32,927 nucleotides of DNA, taken from positions 1 through 32,927 of the forward strand of contig JAADFO010000042.1 in assembly GCA_013152815.1 (NCBI GenBank). Reading direction: 5' to 3'. The translations under genes were made by a program, and so were the position numbers. This stretch comes from Nanobdellati archaeon (lineage in GTDB: Archaea > Nanobdellota > Nanobdellia > Woesearchaeales > JAADFO01). The notes under the pieces were generated by a model, which saw only the letters and a program-made list of their open reading frames with translations, did not search any database and was not told the origin of the DNA. Shown one piece after another: positions 23,033-29,422 of this stretch (positions within the stretch are counted from its first letter, which is position 1; the number at the start of each line of letters is the position of its first letter).

Positions 23033-23302
23033 TCAGATGGTCCCCAGGACATCATTGATGTCGAAGCTGTCCAGGTCATCGATGTCTGCATCCAGGGTGT
23101 CGTTGCTTGAGGTATCATCGCCGATGCCTAGATCGAACCCGTCCGGGGACGGCGGTTCTGCATTTCCTGAGGAAGGGGCTGCCGTATCGTGGCCTGAACC
23201 ACCCGCATCATTCATGTTCGTATCCCGGGGGGGCGTGTTCGAACACCCTGCGAAGAGCAGCACACCGAACACCATCAGCAGAAACACGTATCTCAGAGTC
23301 AT
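23033..23302 (-). CDS. Small acidic lipoprotein
   Basis: 89 residues. A signal peptide ends in a lipobox: MTLRYVFLLMVFGVLLFAGC, with Cys20 as the lipidation site. The mature part is short, without structure, and rich in Asp, Ser, Gly and Asn (DDTSSNDTLDADIDDLDSFD), so it probably works as a tethered, disordered surface peptide. ATG 23302 overlaps the stop of the pyrophosphatase gene in ATGA, so the two are translationally coupled. It ends eleven bases from the converging Mre11-like gene. Function unknown. Confidence 0.7.
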   Translation of the reverse strand: MTLRYVFLLMVFGVLLFAGCSNTPPRDTNMNDAGGSGHDTAAPSSGNAEPPSPDGFDLGIGDDTSSNDTLDADIDDLDSFDINDVLGTI

Positions 23303-23880
23303 GATACCACCTCTTTTTCCAGCAGTTGCCTGATCTTCTCCAGTCCGGATTTCCGGAAGAGGTTCACGCTGTCCTTCTTCCGGGATTCTCCATAGGTCTT
23401 CCTTTTTCCCTTCGGGATGAAGATAGGATCCTGTCCCCAGCCCTTCGTGCCTGTTTCCTTGGTCGCGAGCCTGCCCTCTTCGATGCCGATGACGGTCTTG
23501 GGCTGTTCGCCGGGCGCACAGTAGGCGATGGCTGATTTGTAGTAGCAGGTACGGTCTTTCTTCCCCGACATGACCTTCAGGATGCCCTTGTTCCCTATCC
23601 GTTCGAAGACATATTTGGTGCATGTTCCGGGAAAGCCGTTGAGGGCACGGATGAACAGGCCGGAATCCTCCACCATGACCGGGCGTTGCATCTTCTCGGC
23701 CAGCTGTTTTGCTGCAAGCGCAACAATCTCCCGAGGGTCATCGCTCCGGAGTTCTGGATACTCCATGGCAAAGGTGATGATCTTGGCGAAATCCCTCAGG
23801 ATGAGCTTGAACTCTCTCGCCTTGTTCCTGTTCGAGGTGATGAGCGTTATTTCCATCAAGGGATGCTTTTGATGACGCAT
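23299..23880 (-). CDS. XTP/dITP (non-canonical purine NTP) pyrophosphatase, RdgB/HAM1 family
   Basis: About 193 residues. Removes ITP, dITP and XTP from the nucleotide pool. It shows ITLITSNRNKAREFKLIL (substrate-binding N-terminus), MVEDSGLFIRALNGFPGTCT (catalytic VEDSGL motif), FERIGNKG, TKGWGQDPIFIPKG (the GWGYDPIF-type motif) and SRKKDSVNLFRKSGLEKI (the S-x-R motif). Length and order agree with the family. Three starts are possible: ATG 23880, which fits a leaderless transcript from the TTTATAAA box (23903-23910), ATG 23856 just before the conserved ITLITSN, and a TTG at 23898. The lipoprotein gene overlaps its stop. Confidence 0.9.
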   Translation of the reverse strand: MRHQKHPLMEITLITSNRNKAREFKLILRDFAKIITFAMEYPELRSDDPREIVALAAKQLAEKMQRPVMVEDSGLFIRALNGFPGTCTKYVFERIGNKGILKVMSGKKDRTCYYKSAIAYCAPGEQPKTVIGIEEGRLATKETGTKGWGQDPIFIPKGKRKTYGESRKKDSVNLFRKSGLEKIRQLLEKEVVS

Positions 23881-23934
23881 CTGGGTTATCTCGGACAATT
23901 CATTTATAAACCTTTTCTCTGGAAGGACCCTGTA

Positions 23935-23995
23935 GAAAGTTACGCTGACGCGTGGTCAGCATCAGGCTTGGCCACAGCAATACGCTGCTTCTTTC
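23935..23995 (-). ncRNA. Possible small structured RNA with its own promoter
   Basis: Between the pyrophosphatase promoter and the 24077 gene, 61 nt can fold into a closing stem GAAAG/CTTTC (23935-23939 with 23991-23995) around three hairpins. These are GCTGAC/GTCAGC (23944-23949, 23955-23960), GGC/GCC (23965-23967, 23971-23973) and CAGC/GCTG (23975-23978, 23984-23987). In minus sense a TTTTTATAT box at about 24019-24027 would start a transcript near 23997. The orientation is a guess; no RNA family is recognised. Confidence 0.25.
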
Positions 23996-24029
23996 ATGGA
24001 TAAAGCATACTGTCGGGGATATAAAAAGG

Positions 24030-24075
24030 AGGAAGAAAAAGAAGAGAGAAAGAGAAAAAAAGAAAGAGAAAGATG
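24030..24075 (-). terminator. Long pyrimidine/T-rich tract after the 24077 gene
   Basis: In minus sense about 45 nt of nearly pure C/T follow the TAG stop of the 24529-24077 gene, with several T clusters (one of seven). This is a strong candidate for archaeal T-rich termination. Confidence 0.5.
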
Positions 24076-24076
24076 C

Positions 24077-24529
24077 CTAATGGACCATGAGCGGTCCAGA
24101 ATGGCTGATCTCTTTTTCGTAGAGGAAACTGCCCTCCAGCAATTCATAGTTCCTGGTCTCACTTCCAGGAACCTGTTTAAGACGTTTGACGAGGTCAGCG
24201 ATATTCTCCTCATTGATGAAGTCTGGAGCGAGCGTTATCTTCACCATGTCGTCAACCTTTAGGCTGGTCTCGAAGGGCATATAGCGCTCGAAGAGCATAT
24301 CTTCGATGGCCTTGACGATGATGCCGCCCGGCTCCTCAGCGTAATATACTGCCCGTGGCTTGTCCATGCCCCGCAGGTGACGTTCCTTCACCTTCTCGCT
24401 ATAGTTGGTGAAGAGCGTTGTCGGATAATGGACAAGGATATGTGCCGGGGGAGACTGCATCGTGTTCGATGTCTTTGCTGTTTCCGGTGTTTCAGGAAGT
24501 CCTGGTACCATCAGTTCAATATAGGTCAT
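24077..24529 (-). CDS. Hypothetical protein downstream of asnS
   Basis: 150 residues, soluble. The N-terminus is low-complexity (VPGLPETPETAKTSNTMQSP). A compact domain follows: HILVHYPTTLFTNYSEKVKE, RAVYYAEEPGGIIVKAIEDM, KVDDMVKITLAPDFI, and LVKRLKQVPGSETRNYELLE. The order (strand, helix, strand, Pro-turn) suggests an alpha/beta fold, but I do not recognise a family. It lies 107 bp after asnS on the same strand and ends in a clear pyrimidine tract, so it may be the last gene of an asnS operon. Confidence 0.55.
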   Translation of the reverse strand: MTYIELMVPGLPETPETAKTSNTMQSPPAHILVHYPTTLFTNYSEKVKERHLRGMDKPRAVYYAEEPGGIIVKAIEDMLFERYMPFETSLKVDDMVKITLAPDFINEENIADLVKRLKQVPGSETRNYELLEGSFLYEKEISHSGPLMVH

Positions 24530-24636
24530 GGTTCATTCCTCCGTGTCGTCGGTTTTGCCTGCTTGTCTGTGGACGACTATGCTGCCCTGAGACGACACAC
24601 GCAGCTCTCGCTTTCCGGTCAGCCTCTTTTTTGCTC

Positions 24637-25935
24637 TCATGGCCCCATCCGGAGCATGGTCCGGGGGAAAGGTATGGCATCCTTGATGTTGTCCAGGCCG
24701 CAGATCCACTTGATGACCCGTTCCAGGCCGACTCCGTAGCCAGAGTGGGGAACAGAGCCGTATCTCCTGAGGTCGAAGTAGAACTGGTAGGGTGAAAGGT
24801 CGACCTCACCGTCTGCCTTGAGCCGCAGAGACATGTCTTTGATGTCGAGGCTGCGCTGGCTGCCGCCGACGATCTCTCCACCTCCCTTCGGAGCGAGCAT
24901 GTCAAAGCACAACGCTTCGTCAGGCTGGTCAGGGTCGGCAGGCTTGTAGAATGCCATGATCTTGGTCGGGTAGTGAGTGACGACCACAGGAGTATCGAAG
25001 TGCTCCATGAGCTTGTCCTCTTCGACGGTCCGCAGGTCCTTTCCGAAGGGCACGTTTATGCCTGCTTTCTCCTGCAGTATCTTGAGGGCCTCCCGGTACT
25101 TGATGGTCGGCCAGGGAGTTTCTGCAATCTTGCGGAGCGCTTCGGGGTCCTGACCGAGGAACTGAAGTTCCTCGCTTCGTTTCTCGATGACCTTGCTGAT
25201 GCAGTATTTGATCTCTCTCTTGGCGAATTCCGAGATAGCAGGGAGATCCATCCAGGCAGCCTCCATCTCCACCATCCAAAACTCGGAGAGATGCCTCGAG
25301 GTCTTTGACTTCTCGGCCCGGAACGTCGGCCCGGTGTTGTAGCATCTCTCCAGGGCGAAGATCGCCGCCTCTCCGTAGAGCTGCCAGGTCTGGGCAAGGT
25401 AGGTCTTCCGGTCATAGTACTTGACCTCGAAGACCGTGCTGCCTCCCTCGCTCTGCATGGGCTGGAGGATGGGCGAGTCGAAACGGTAGAACCCTTCCTT
25501 CTCGAAGAAAGCTTCCCTGGCCTGGACATAGGTCGAGCGTATCTTGAGGATGGCCGTCATCTTCCTGCTCCTCAGCCAGAGGTGCCGGTTGTCCAAAAGG
25601 AATTCAGGGGACTGGTCTTTGGTGATGGGAAAGGTGTCAGAATAGCCGACGGTCTTCAGGGTCTCCACCTGGATCTCATAGCCCGTCGGAGCCCGTTCAT
25701 CTTTCTTGATCTCACCGATGATCTCCACCGATGCTTCTACCTGGAGTTTCTTGGCCTCCTCAAAATCCTTGTGGTCTGCGCCGAGGACGCATTGGATGAT
25801 GTTGGAGCTGTCACGGATGATGATGAACCGTACCTTGTTCGAGCCTCGCTCTCGCCAGACCCAACCTCTCACAGCTACCTTTCCCTTGCCCTTGTCCATG
25901 GCAGCCTGTATCGATTGGTATTCCATCCTGGCCAT
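24637..25935 (-). CDS. asnS: Asparaginyl-tRNA synthetase
   Basis: 432 residues. Class IIb synthetase charging tRNA-Asn. The N-terminal OB anticodon-binding fold is KVAVRGWVWRERGSNKVRFI … NIIQCVLGA. The catalytic core has HLWLRSRKMTAILKIRSTYV (motif 1 region), FRAEKSKTSRHLSEFWMVEM (motif 2) and HSGYGVGLERVIKWICGL (motif 3). FWMVEME after motif 2 and the length favour Asn over Asp specificity. ATG 25935 lies about 22 nt downstream of CATTTAAATACG (minus sense), so the mRNA is probably leaderless. The AsnA-like paralogue ends 46 bp upstream on the same strand, and AspRS is 3.5 kb away. Confidence 0.9.
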   Translation of the reverse strand: MARMEYQSIQAAMDKGKGKVAVRGWVWRERGSNKVRFIIIRDSSNIIQCVLGADHKDFEEAKKLQVEASVEIIGEIKKDERAPTGYEIQVETLKTVGYSDTFPITKDQSPEFLLDNRHLWLRSRKMTAILKIRSTYVQAREAFFEKEGFYRFDSPILQPMQSEGGSTVFEVKYYDRKTYLAQTWQLYGEAAIFALERCYNTGPTFRAEKSKTSRHLSEFWMVEMEAAWMDLPAISEFAKREIKYCISKVIEKRSEELQFLGQDPEALRKIAETPWPTIKYREALKILQEKAGINVPFGKDLRTVEEDKLMEHFDTPVVVTHYPTKIMAFYKPADPDQPDEALCFDMLAPKGGGEIVGGSQRSLDIKDMSLRLKADGEVDLSPYQFYFDLRRYGSVPHSGYGVGLERVIKWICGLDNIKDAIPFPRTMLRMGP

Positions 25936-25981
25936 CAGTTAACGACGGTGCGTATTTAAATGTTTGGGGCCGGAATGGCCC

Positions 25982-26920
25982 CTAGATGACAATATGTTTT
26001 CCAGGCACTCTCGGGAAGAGGGTCACCTCTTCGATGTGGCTGCTGCCGGTCACCCAACGCAGGAGCCGTTCTACACCGAAGCCGCCGCCCGAGGTCCGGG
26101 GTATCTTCCCCTGCCTGACGAGTTCCAGGTATGCCCCATAGGGTTCTCTGTCCATCTTCCGCTCATCCATCTTACGGATCACTTCGTCATAGACATATTC
26201 CCGTTCCCCTCCTGACAGTGCCTCGCCGAACCCTTCCGGATAGATGAGGTCATAGTTGTGGTAATAGCCTCGTCTTTTCTCGTCTTCCCGGTCGTAGAAC
26301 TCCCGGGTATGGTCGAGGACCCAGAACGGTTCGCTGGAAGCTTTCGACAGGATGCCCTCCCATCCCTCACCGTACTTTCTCAGAAGCTCCTTCGACTCAT
26401 AGACCTTGAAAGGCCGTGTCGGTGTCGTGAGCTTCCGCCTGAAATAGGCAAGCTCGTCAGGACAGGTATGCTTCAGGCCGGCTATCATCTTCACGTAGAG
26501 CTCTTCAGTAAGGTCCATGAATGCCCGCTTGTCCTTCCCTTTCATTTCGATGTCGACCTGGGAGAACTCTATGAGATGCCTCCCCGAATCCTTGCAGTCT
26601 TCGCTCTCCAGCCGTACGTTGGGTGAGACGATGAAGACAGCGTCAACACCCTTGCCCATGAGCATGATGAACTTATGGAGGATCATGCTCTTGGTCAGCC
26701 GGAGCGTCTGGGAACCGTATTGTATGGCAGCCTCAGAGACCTCATGGTTCAACGGGTCGGTGAAGGGCGCGAGCATGACTGGCATGGCCTGCAGGATCCC
26801 TTTCTCTTCCATGAAATCTGAGATCGATTTCAGGAGAGTGCTCTGTATCTTCAGGAGGTGTCTGGTCCTCGCTGATTCGAATTTTTGTATGATCTGTTGT
26901 GTCTGTTGCGTTCGTTGCAC
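25982..26920 (-). CDS. Archaeal asparagine synthetase A-like enzyme (AsnRS paralogue without anticodon domain)
   Basis: About 312 residues. It has a class IIb synthetase core with no OB domain. Motif 1 region: ILQAMPVMLAPFTDPLNHEV. Motif 2: NVRLESEDCKDSGRHLIEFS, with the Arg and Glu expected for ATP binding. Motif 3: GGGFGVERLLRWVTGSSHIE. This is the domain plan of the Pyrococcus enzyme shown to make asparagine from aspartate and ammonia, evolved from an AspRS/AsnRS ancestor. The start is probably GTG 26920, because AAGGTG precedes it by six bases; GTG 26929 is the alternative. The promoter may be GATATAC near 26966-26975. It is divergent from an Lrp/AsnC regulator and followed by asnS. Confidence 0.85.
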   Translation of the reverse strand: MQRTQQTQQIIQKFESARTRHLLKIQSTLLKSISDFMEEKGILQAMPVMLAPFTDPLNHEVSEAAIQYGSQTLRLTKSMILHKFIMLMGKGVDAVFIVSPNVRLESEDCKDSGRHLIEFSQVDIEMKGKDKRAFMDLTEELYVKMIAGLKHTCPDELAYFRRKLTTPTRPFKVYESKELLRKYGEGWEGILSKASSEPFWVLDHTREFYDREDEKRRGYYHNYDLIYPEGFGEALSGGEREYVYDEVIRKMDERKMDREPYGAYLELVRQGKIPRTSGGGFGVERLLRWVTGSSHIEEVTLFPRVPGKHIVI

Positions 26921-27150
26921 GATAATCACCTTGTACCTTGTGGAGCAGATTGCTATGTGTTGACCGTATATCGACAGAAAAGAAAGGCATCTAGAAGGAA
27001 CGATTACCGTCTTGGGCCGCTTTTGGGATGTACATGGGTATCAGACGATAAGGAAGCAGGACGAGTATATTAAGATATTCCAAGAAAGATGAAAAGATAT
27101 GCAAGAATATGCATAAAATATATAAGTTATGGGATGCTTATTCCATAATT
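26921..27150. promoter_or_regulatory. Divergent regulatory region between the AsnA-like gene and the Lrp/AsnC gene
   Basis: 230 nt. The Lrp side has AAAATATATAAG (27115-27126) as TATA box and a perfect palindrome CATAATTATG (27143-27152) that includes its own start codon. Just upstream, ATATGCA is repeated at 27097-27103 and 27107-27113, one helical turn apart. The AsnA-like side has GATATAC near 26966-26975 and an AAGGTG ribosome-binding site. Lrp-family proteins commonly bind such phased AT-rich sites and repress their own gene. Confidence 0.5.
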
Positions 27151-27600
27151 ATGATTACTCTCGACGATAAAGACAGGAAAATTCTTGAGCTTCTCCGTAA
27201 GAACTCCCGGCTCTCCACCCAGGCCATATCGAAGAAGACCATCATCCCCATAACGACCGTGCATAACCGTCTGAAGAAGCTCAGGAAGACAGGGGTGATC
27301 AGACGATGGACCATAGAGGTGGATGAGGAGAAGCTCGGGAGGCCCATCGCGGCCCACATCCTCGTGACCGTCGAATATCCGAAAGCCAGGAAGCCAAAGG
27401 ACTTCCAGGAATCCATAGCAAGGCGGCTCAAAGGATACGATGAGGTGCAAGGGGTCAACATCATCGCCGGCAAAAGTGACATCATGGTCTTCCTCAGGGC
27501 ATCCTCGATGAAAGCGTTGAACGACTTCATCCTCGAGAAGCTCCGCACCATAGAGGGTGTCGACAAGACCGAGACCATGGTCGTCATGCAGGAGTTCTGA
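27151..27600 (+). CDS. Lrp/AsnC-family transcriptional regulator
   Basis: 149 residues. The N-terminal HTH is MITLDDKDRKILELLRKNSR, then LSTQAISKKTIIPITTVHNR, then LKKLRKTGVIRRW, the classical Lrp arrangement. The C-terminal RAM/AsnC ligand domain is AAHILVTVEYP … VQGVNIIAGKSDIMVFLRAS … LEKLRTIEGVDKTETMVVM. Family members sense amino acids as octamers. ATG 27151 is chosen because it lies about 26-35 nt from the TATA box and starts at the conserved LDxxDRKIL; a start at 27109 would precede the promoter. The gene is divergent from the asparagine-synthetase-like gene, as asnC is from asnA in E. coli, so asparagine is the likeliest effector. Confidence 0.9.
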   Translation: MITLDDKDRKILELLRKNSRLSTQAISKKTIIPITTVHNRLKKLRKTGVIRRWTIEVDEEKLGRPIAAHILVTVEYPKARKPKDFQESIARRLKGYDEVQGVNIIAGKSDIMVFLRASSMKALNDFILEKLRTIEGVDKTETMVVMQEF

Positions 27601-27643
27601 AGAATCGACACCCATAAAAGGGGAATTGTCTTCGCTCTCTGTT

Positions 27644-28261
27644 ATGGACCTCAAACAGATAGTGCTCAGTGCGATAGACGAAGGGAAGTACCGCTCTTTG
27701 AACAATGCGTGGTATGCCTCCCCCATGAAAGATACCAACTATTCTTTCTGTGAGATTGAGGATACCCTGCATTATGACACGTTCCAGGACCTGCTCAAAG
27801 AGTTCTCAGCTTCAGAGATAGCTTTTCGGGTCAATTTTTATCAACATGAAGGGAACGGTCGATTCCGGCCAGGATGGAAGAAATATCATCTTACTGAGAC
27901 CGTCGAAGAAAAGGGGATGCTGGTTGTACGCCGAAAAGCAGAGATACCCGAACTGCAGCTCCAAAGGATTGCGGATGCTGCGGAGGAGGACGCGCCCAAA
28001 GGATTCATCGAACTGTATGGAGCGACAGATGATATGCTCTCTGCCCGGCCAGACAGGAGCATCGACTGGGTCAACCTGCTCATCCTCAAAGCGAAGAAGA
28101 CACCGCAGGGGGTCGTCATCTATGATATCAAGATGAGAGACAACATGCTGGACCGCTTCACCTGGAAGGCGCCCGCGATATGGTTGGGGCCAGATACCAG
28201 ATATAGTGCCATCCTCGACCAGGAGCGATTCTTTTACCGAAACGTCGGGAAAAGGACGTGA
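27644..28261 (+). CDS. Hypothetical protein after the Lrp gene
   Basis: 205 residues, soluble, mostly beta with some helix. Segments: SLNNAWYASPMKDTNYSFCE, FRVNFYQHEGNGRFRPGWKK, GFIELYGATDDMLSARPDRS, and WKAPAIWLGPDTRYSAILDQ. No motif is recognised. CCCATAAAAG (27611-27620) lies 24-33 nt before ATG 27644, so it has its own leaderless promoter inside the short gap after the Lrp gene. The continuous frame and ordinary composition support a real gene. It ends with TGA, and the same frame then stays open for another 49 codons (see 28262-28411). Confidence 0.6.
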   Translation: MDLKQIVLSAIDEGKYRSLNNAWYASPMKDTNYSFCEIEDTLHYDTFQDLLKEFSASEIAFRVNFYQHEGNGRFRPGWKKYHLTETVEEKGMLVVRRKAEIPELQLQRIADAAEEDAPKGFIELYGATDDMLSARPDRSIDWVNLLILKAKKTPQGVVIYDIKMRDNMLDRFTWKAPAIWLGPDTRYSAILDQERFFYRNVGKRT

Positions 28262-28411
28262 AAGATATTTAACGCAGGTTTGGGTTCGCTTCCCCGCATA
28301 GATGCAAAAGGAAATCCCATAGCACATACTTCTTATGAACGTCCGATCATCATCGATAAGAACGGCGTCTGTACAGCAATCGATGCGAATGACTGTAATC
28401 AAGAAGTCTGA
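28262..28411 (+). other. Open stretch in frame with the preceding gene; possible small ORF or relic
   Basis: After the TGA at 28259-28261 the same frame continues for 49 codons to TGA 28409-28411. The second half reads like protein: IDAKGNPIAHTSYERPIIID, then KNGVCTAIDANDCNQEV. It has no ATG. A GATATTTAAC box (28264-28273) would place a leaderless start near an ATA codon at 28298 or a TTG at 28280. It may be a small gene with an unusual start, a decayed 3' end, or chance. The rest of the gap to 28474 shows nothing else. Confidence 0.25.
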
Positions 28412-28474
28412 ATCCTTACTGAAAACTCGTTTTCATATGTCTCCTATGCCTTATTTTGTTATATGTAGCTTCTT

Positions 28475-29368
28475 TCAAATATAAGAATTAAACGATGGAC
28501 CTTTCGGTCTTTGTGGATCTTCACGCAGAAGATATTTAATTTGATGTTCTTCCTTCAGCTTATTGATGAGCGTAGGATGTTTATTGACAAGTGAAGTCAA
28601 CATCATTAGATGTTGATCCAGCAAAGAGATATCCACCCTGTGGTGCAGTATTGATTCCCACTGAAGTATCCTCAAGGGTTCATAATAGTCTCCTAATTCC
28701 TCCTTGAACGAATCCAGCACATAATATGGCCTAGAGAATGATTTGAGGGAGCTATCTGTCCATTCGATGTCTGCACAAAATCCTTCATGTAAGTCATAGA
28801 TGTTATCCGTCTTTTCCAGTACCAGTGCAAGCGCGTGTTTTTCAGTCCCTAGTTCTTTTATGTTTTCAATCATTGCTTGTGTGCTAAGATGGAGATCATC
28901 GAAACGTCCAGTGTCTGAACTCGGGAGTCGGTCTTTAATCAGGGGTCTGGTCAACAGAGCAGCAGCTTCATTGGTTCCTTTCCAAGCATCACCCATATGT
29001 GTAAGATAGAAGTCATATAGTATAGAGTCATAATGTAATCCATCTTCTATAAAATCATGATGGAGCAGATATTTCACAATTTCTGGATCAATATCCTTCT
29101 TTCCTAAAAGCTCTTGTTGTATCCAAGAATAGAGGTGGACTGATGAGAGCGGATGTGTATAGCTGTGGTGATTTGAAAATACTCTTTCAGAGTTTCCAAA
29201 TTTCATTATGTTAAGGAGGATGAGTGGTGCATTGCTTTCGCCCAAGATATCTTCAGAAAACTGATAGACAGAACCGTAGTTGCCTGCTTGGATCTCACGG
29301 ATAAGCGCATCATCATGATCTCTTTTCTGTTCCAGGTGGTTGCGTAAGAGCAGGTATTCTAGCTTCAT
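28475..29368 (-). CDS. HD-domain protein resembling the RelA/SpoT (Mesh1) hydrolase domain
   Basis: 297 residues. YTHPLSSVHLYSW (His72) matches the 'Y-x-HPL' of the ppGpp-hydrolase HD family. LLHHDFIEDGLHY (103-113) supplies the His104-Asp105 pair and the following ED, and LVLEKTDNIYDLHEG supplies the last Asp (188) where RelA/SpoT has KLADRLHN. The rest is helical, as in HD phosphohydrolases. There is no synthetase or TGS domain, so it is a stand-alone hydrolase; ppGpp, pppGpp or NADPH are possible substrates by analogy. The DNA is AT-richer than the surrounding synthetase genes, which hints at transfer. It begins 54 bp after aspS on the same strand, with GGAGTG before the ATG. Confidence 0.6.
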   Translation of the reverse strand: MKLEYLLLRNHLEQKRDHDDALIREIQAGNYGSVYQFSEDILGESNAPLILLNIMKFGNSERVFSNHHSYTHPLSSVHLYSWIQQELLGKKDIDPEIVKYLLHHDFIEDGLHYDSILYDFYLTHMGDAWKGTNEAAALLTRPLIKDRLPSSDTGRFDDLHLSTQAMIENIKELGTEKHALALVLEKTDNIYDLHEGFCADIEWTDSSLKSFSRPYYVLDSFKEELGDYYEPLRILQWESILHHRVDISLLDQHLMMLTSLVNKHPTLINKLKEEHQIKYLLREDPQRPKGPSFNSYI

Positions 29369-29422
29369 GTAAATGACACTCCATCTACCCTCCTTTTTCT
29401 TAGAATCCTATGAATATGAATA

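Noticed and set aside
23935-24000. H/ACA or C/D box guide RNA
   Set aside because: An ACA occurs just past the closing stem, but the internal pairing gives three small hairpins rather than one long hairpin with a guide pocket, and no C/D boxes are correctly placed.
23996-24262. Lys/Glu-rich plus-strand frame
   Set aside because: Produced by the pyrimidine terminator tract read on the opposite strand and by antisense of the 24077 gene.
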